This document shows positions 34,354 to 38,894 of a DNA stretch of 38,894 nt, one piece after another. Positions within the stretch are counted from its first letter, which is position 1. Each line of letters begins with the position of its first letter. The stretch comes from Chrysochromulina tobinii. Lineage: Eukaryota > Haptophyta > Prymnesiales > Chrysochromulinaceae. Where the stretch lies: assembly GCA_001275005.1 (NCBI GenBank), contig JWZX01003402.1, positions 1-38,894 of the forward strand, in the 5' to 3' direction. The notes beneath the pieces were generated by a model, which had not been told where the DNA came from, did no database searches, and saw only the letters and a program-made list of their open reading frames with translations. The translations under genes and the position numbers were made by a program.

Positions 34354-37300
34354 TCAAGGCCGGAGAGCCTCGCGCGCCGGGTCGAGCACCTCCGCCTTGA
34401 TGCGAGGGTAGTCGGGATACTGCCCGAGGACCTTGTGGCACACATCGATGGCTTCGACGTACTTCTTGGCCTTGAGATAGTTGAACGAGAGCTTGTACCC
34501 GACCGCGGCGGACGCCTCGTTCTCAAAGCCCCACGCCTTTTCGTAATGCGAGGCAGCGTCCTTGTACGCGGCCTCCTTCTCCTTGACGACACCGAGGAAC
34601 TCCCAAGCCTTGGCGCACGACTTATTGGAGGCGAGGCAGCGCCAGCAGAGCTCCTCGGCGAGGTCGTACTTGCCGCCCACGATGTACACGTCCGCGAGCA
34701 TCAGCCAGCCGCGCTCGAAGTCGTCAATGAGCTCGGCCTGGAAGGCAATCTTGGCGACGCGCTTCAGGTGATTACGCGCCTTGGGCGCCTGCTTGAGCAT
34801 CAGATAGGCCTGCGAGAGGCAGACGAGCGCGGGCAGGTAGTCCTTCTCGACGCCGAGCAGCTCGAGGAGCATCGCGACAGCGCGGTCGATCTGGTTGCGC
34901 TCCTTGGTGGCCAGGAGCATGTAGCACTCGAGCACCTGTCATCAGGGGTCATCAGGGGTCATCAGAGGTCATCAGGGGTCATCAGAGGTCATTAGGAGCA
35001 TGTAGCACTCGAGCACCTCGCGCCGTGCCGAGCTCGGCATCTCGCGCAGCAGCCGCTCGGCGGCCTTGACGGCCTCGTTCGGCTCGGCGGGCGCGTCCAC
35101 GTTCAAGTTGTCCCAATTCGTCTCATTCTCCGGGTTCAGGAAGATTTCGATCATCTGTCGCAGCGCAGGCTCCCCATACTCGCCGTCGCGCCTTGCCATA
35201 TTTAGGTGGCGCAGCGCGGCGCGCGGCTGGTTCTGGTAGCGCGCGAGCAGCCCCTGGCAGTAACGGAAGCCCGGCTCGAGCGCGGCGCGTGGCGACGAGC
35301 GCTCTGCATTCTTGAGCACCTGGATAGCCTCCGCCATGCGACCCGCGCGCCGCAGCAGCGAGAGCATCTTGGCGATCGCGCCGAACAGGGCAGGCTGCTT
35401 CAGCAGCAGCTGCTCGAAGTGGTAGATGGCCGCATCCCACTCGGACTTTTGGATCATGATGTCCGCAATCAAGATGCGCGCCGCGTCCAGGTCGGCCGGG
35501 GGCGCCGCGTTCAGCGTCATGAGCGACGAGCACTGCTGCTGCGCCGCGTCGACCTCGCCGCGCGCGAGGTGCAGCCGCGCGAGGGCGAGCATCACCTTCT
35601 CGTCGTCCTCGTTGTGCTTCAGTGCTGTCTTATAGGCGTCGAGGGCCGCGTCGGTGTCGTGCAGCTGCTCATGGAGAGCGCCGAGCTCCATCGCCACGCT
35701 GGCCGCGACAGCCTGCCACGTGGCGAGCGTCATCAGCGGTCATCAGCGGTCATCAGCGGTCATCAGTGGCAATCAGTGGCAATCAGAGGCACTCAGCGCA
35801 CCTGCTGAGTCGCGAGCTGATCGGCGCCGCCCGTCTCGGCGCGCAGCTGCGCGAGCGCGTTCTGCTGGTTGCTCTGCGCTTGGTGGAGCGCCTCGAGCGC
35901 CTCGGGCAGCGCGTTGAGCGCCTTGTGTACCTTGGCCTGCAGCTGCAGAGCCTTGGTGACGAGCAGTGCGTCCTCGATGACCATCCTCGCACGCCCCCCG
36001 CCGTCCGGCACCGCGCCCGCGCTGTAGCCACAGGCGGCGATCAGCTGCTTGAGCTCGGTCATCGCCGCGTCGTACCGCTTCAGGTTGAGGTAGAGCGCCG
36101 CCAGCTCGTACCGAAGCGGCGTCTTGCTCGGATCCGCTGCTGCCGCGTCTGAATAGTACTCGATGGCCTTGGCGTACGCATGTGTGCTCACGAGCACGTG
36201 GCCGATGCGCGACGCGAGCACCGGGTCGTTGGGCGACTTGCGCAGTGCCGTCTCGAAGGCGGCGATCGCCTTCTCGGGCTCCAGCACCGCCATGTACGCC
36301 TCGCCGAGCATCATGTACGAAGCGACCGTCGGGTTCGCCGCAGCCACCTCCTCGTGGCACGCCGCGTACGCGCGCTTGTCGTTGCGGTGCTCGAGGTAGA
36401 GGTCGGCGAGCGCCTTGCGCGCGGCGTGGTAGTGGGCTGATTCGCTCGGGATGGCGCGCAGCAGCTGGAGCGCCGACTCGATATCTCCTTTGACCACCTG
36501 CACCTTGGCGTTTGCGATCTGAAGGCGCCCCTCCACCGGCGTGCCATCAAACTCGACCACGGCCGCTGCCATTGCACTCTGCGCCTCCGACACCTTTTGC
36601 TGCGCGAGCAGCGCATCGACCAGCTGCATATGGAGCGAGCACTTGTCGCTCAGATTGAGCTTGAGCTCTTCGGGCAACGTCGTCGGCGGCGGCGGCATGG
36701 CCGCGCCGCGCTGCCGTCCACCTGCGCTCTTTTGGTTCTGCGCGCCGGCGCGCGCGCCCGCGCCGCCCTGTGCGGCGATGGCGCGGCTGAGCATGGTCTC
36801 AGCCTCGGCGAACTCGCCTTGCAGATGTAAGATCTGAGCCTTGATCAGTTGGAAGAGGGGCTGCTCGCGCACCGCAAAGTTGTGCGATAGCGCCGAGTCG
36901 AGCACTGCGCCCGCCTGGCGCGTCTTGTCGAGCTTGAGCAGAATCTGCGCATGGAGCAGCGCCGCGTCCGCAAACGTCGGATCTGCCTTCGCAATGGACG
37001 AGCAGCAGCGCAGCGCGGCCTCGTAGTCAGCGCGCAGGTAGTGGGCGCGCGCGAGCTGCATCTGCGAGTCGAGCAACCCGGGCGAGTGCTTGGCCACCTC
37101 GTGCAGCACGCGCGTCGCCTTGCCAAGCAACTGCGCAGCACGGGAGCCCTCGTCGAGGGCCGAGCCGTCCGCCTCGCCACAGTGCTTGAGGTACTCGCGC
37201 GCGATCTCGAGCAAAAAGTCAGGGTTGAGGCTCGCGTAGAAGGCCGAGCCGAGTGGAAGCTTGCGAGCCTTGGCCAGCTGCTGCGTGCTCGCGCGGTCGA

Positions 37301-38729
37301 GATGGCCGACGGCCGTGTCGACGTCCTTGTACCGCCGGCTCGCGACCAGCGCCATGTTGAAGCTCATCTCGGGCGCAGGCGCTGCCTGCAGCTCCTTGAC
37401 GAACTCAAGCTGCATCTCGGCGTCGAGGATCTCGCCCGCGAGGATCTGGCTCTTGATCAGAAAGGGCATCACCTCATCGGCGCCCTCCTCGAGTGACGAA
37501 GCGCGCTTGAGCACCTGCATGGCGCCTTGATGGTCCTCGAGAAGCATCAGCTGGTACGCATTCTCGGCCGCGTACTCGGCCTTGTCCGGAGCGATGCGGC
37601 ACGCGGTGTTGGTCAGCGCGAGTGTCAGGGACAGCAGCGCAGGGTTACGCCCGGCGAGGCGCGCAAACGGGCGCGCGACGTCGATGTACAGGCGGGCGTT
37701 GAGCGGCTCGTGCCGGTCGAGCGCCTGAGAGAGCTCTGTGAGCCGGCTCGCCGCCGCACGCGCGTCCGTCTCCTGCGAAATCGCGTGCAGCGCGCACACG
37801 CGGAGAGCGTCGAGCGTACCTGTGGGGAGAGGGTGGCGCCGTGGTGAGCACATGCATGCAGCGCAGGGCATGGACTGCGCACTCGCGGAGAAAAGCGTAG
37901 AGCGCGTACCCGCCCCTGCGCCGCGACCGCCCTGGTTATCCGACTGCGCGAGCACGCGCTGCGCGGTCTCGACGGCCTGCTCCCAGTCGCCCAGATTGAG
38001 CAGCACGAGCGCCTTCTCGGCCAGCGCGGGCAGGAACCACGCGTACAGCCCGATGACCTCTGAGAGCTTATCGAGTGCCCCACGGTGGTTTCCCTGCATC
38101 GAGGCGAGCTTCGCGATGCCCATCATCGCGTCGAGATCCTTTGCCCCGCCACCCGCCTGGATGGCCTGCTCGAAGAAGCTCTCCGCGGCCTCAAACTCCT
38201 CCGACGGGTCGCCGTTGCACGCCTCGCTCGAGAACTTGACGCCCGAGAGCTCCTTCTCGGCGTCCGCGAGCTCGAGCCATCCCGAGAGCACGAGCGCGGG
38301 CACGTTGGATTTCTGCATGCGCAGGATGTGCTGCACGTGCTGCTTCGCGTCGAAGGTCTCGCCAAAGTGCCACAGCAGCTGCGCCGCCGTCATGCGCGCG
38401 CGGTCGGGCACCGACGTGTCCTCCGTCGAGCCCATCAGCTCCGTCTCGAGCCGTGTGAGTGTCTCGGTGTCGACGACCTTGCACGCGCGGTGCGCGTGCA
38501 TCAGCGCGATCTTGAGCGGAAGCTGCATCTGCGGGTCCGCGCGGCGCAGCATGGCCTCGAGCTCGCGCACCGCCTCGCCCGCCGCGCCCTCCTTGATCAT
38601 GCCAAAGGCCTTCCACAAGGACACGAGCGGGTCATTGGCGCGCTTCTTGAGCACCTCAGCGCACACAGTCTGCACATGCCGGTAGTAGCCGAGGCGCGCG
38701 TAGTAGTTGACGAGCGAGAGCACTTCCAT
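34354..38729 (-). CDS. IFT139: Intraflagellar transport protein IFT139 (TTC21B-type), four exons
   Basis: Exons 38729-37910, 37819-35802, 35712-35017 and 34935-34354 give 1371 aa, close to the about 1316 aa usual for the family. TPR repeats run through the whole chain. Family-specific text is obvious: LVNYYARLGYYRHV at the start, QAVETAQRVL, LNPDFLLEIAREYL, ADLYLEHRNDKRAY, LGEAYMAVLEPEKAIAAFE, EPGFRYCQGLLA and finally AVGYKLSFNYLKAKKYVEAIDVCH and AREALRP at the stop. IFT139 is a core subunit of the IFT-A complex needed for retrograde transport in cilia and flagella, so the organism is flagellated. All three introns are 81-90 nt with GT-AG ends. Splices were chosen by frame and by agreement with the conserved text. 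The gene appears intact. Confidence 0.93.
34936..35016 (-). other. IFT139 intron 3: 10-nt minisatellite between perfect 25-nt exon copies
   Basis: An 81-nt, phase-0 intron. On the minus strand it starts GTGCTCGAGTGC and ends GATGACAG. The exon sequence at its 3' side is repeated exactly at its 5' end: plus-strand copies 34913-34937 and 34994-35018 are identical over 25 nt and offset by precisely the intron length. Both contain AG|GT. The middle is five to six copies of a 10-nt CTGATGACCY unit. Confidence 0.9.
35713..35801 (-). other. IFT139 intron 2: CTGATGACCG / CTGATTGCCA minisatellite
   Basis: An 89-nt, phase-0 intron. On the minus strand it starts GTGCGCTGAG, ends CACGTGGCAG and is filled with two CTGATTGCCA and three to four CTGATGACCG units. 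The exon ends flanking it share only a weak 12-of-16 resemblance (CTCGCGACTCAGCAGG against CTCGCCACGTGGCAGG), possibly an eroded duplication. Confidence 0.88.
37820..37909 (-). other. IFT139 intron 1 carrying a diverged copy of the next exon's start
   Basis: A 90-nt, phase-1 intron with no in-frame stop, so the open frame runs through it. On the minus strand it starts GTACGCGCTCTACGC and ends TCCCCACAG. Its first about 36 nt align with the first about 31 nt of the following exon (GTACGCTCGACGCTC, then TCTCCGCG.GTGCGC in both). Removing it restores QAVETAQRVL...DALRVCALH spacing close to other IFT139 proteins. Confidence 0.75.
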
Positions 38730-38894
38730 CGCGCAAGGCTGGCCTCGTTGAGCAGCCTCGGCAGCGAAGACACCGTTAGGATGCCAGGCGTGCAGAGGCG
38801 TGCGCCTTTTTGGGCTTACTTGTTAACAGTGAAACGAGACACAGAGAAGAACTGCAACCAAATCTCTTGGAAACTCAGGAGCTTAAGCGGTGAG
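38730..38894. promoter_or_regulatory. IFT139 upstream region
   Basis: 165 nt to the window end, AT-richer at the right (cttgttaacagtgaaacgag). It presumably includes the IFT139 promoter and 5' UTR. No specific element can be assigned. Confidence 0.3.

Noticed and set aside
37738-38685. 315-aa plus-strand open frame opposite IFT139 exons 1 and 2
   Set aside because: The minus strand encodes a clearly conserved IFT139 here; the plus frame is Ser/Ala/Arg-rich and arises from the high GC content.

Overview
The window looks like nuclear DNA from a GC-rich, intron-poor flagellated protist, most likely a microalga of the haptophyte type. The inference rests on eukaryotic-only families (IFT139/TTC21B, TFIIB, Skp1/F-box, Mpv17, a PDK-type mitochondrial kinase, a PPR protein), short GT-AG introns, very high third-position GC and a dense set of secretory-pathway sugar enzymes. 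The species cannot be fixed from sequence alone.

Layout. From 0.6 to 16 kb there is a run of genes dominated by glycan-modifying enzymes: a GT61-like transferase (minus), an SGNH/PC-esterase-like protein (minus), a PPR protein (minus), an exostosin-like transferase that diverges from it (plus), a two-domain glycosyltransferase with a PLOD-like first half (minus), a Lys/Ala/Pro-rich low-complexity protein (plus), a GT-A-like candidate (plus) and an FkbM methyltransferase (minus). From 15.4 to 21.5 kb there is repeat-rich DNA, a small membrane protein, a TFIIB-like transcription factor behind a large foldback, and an Mpv17/PMP22-like membrane protein. From 22.2 to 27.7 kb the glycan theme returns: a stand-alone PLOD-like glycosyltransferase (minus), a fucosyltransferase-like domain followed by a methyltransferase domain (plus, reading frame broken between them) and a second FkbM methyltransferase (plus). 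From 27.8 to 38.7 kb are housekeeping or signalling genes: a PDK/BCKDK-type kinase, an NYN-domain protein, a Skp1-F-box-LRR fusion (minus) and a complete four-exon IFT139 gene (minus).

How the genes relate. Nine of the predicted proteins could act on extracellular or scale glycans (sugar transfer, acylation or esterase chemistry, O-methylation). They lie on both strands with their own spacers, so they form a loose neighbourhood and not an operon. The other genes serve transcription, organelle function, protein turnover and cilium building.

Most interesting signal. Introns here carry a readable history. Three introns in two unrelated genes about 22 kb apart are filled with the same 10-nt repeat (consensus CTGATGACCN, always in the sense orientation). 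Several introns are flanked by direct copies of exon sequence, one of them a perfect 25-nt duplication spanning an AG|GT. Together this looks like recent intron gain through tandem duplication or an introner-like element. Also notable are the single-chain Skp1-F-box-LRR protein, the fucosyltransferase-methyltransferase combination, the nested foldback and duplicated leader around the TFIIB gene, and a dispersed repeat family ending in ACCGGTAAAAAG.
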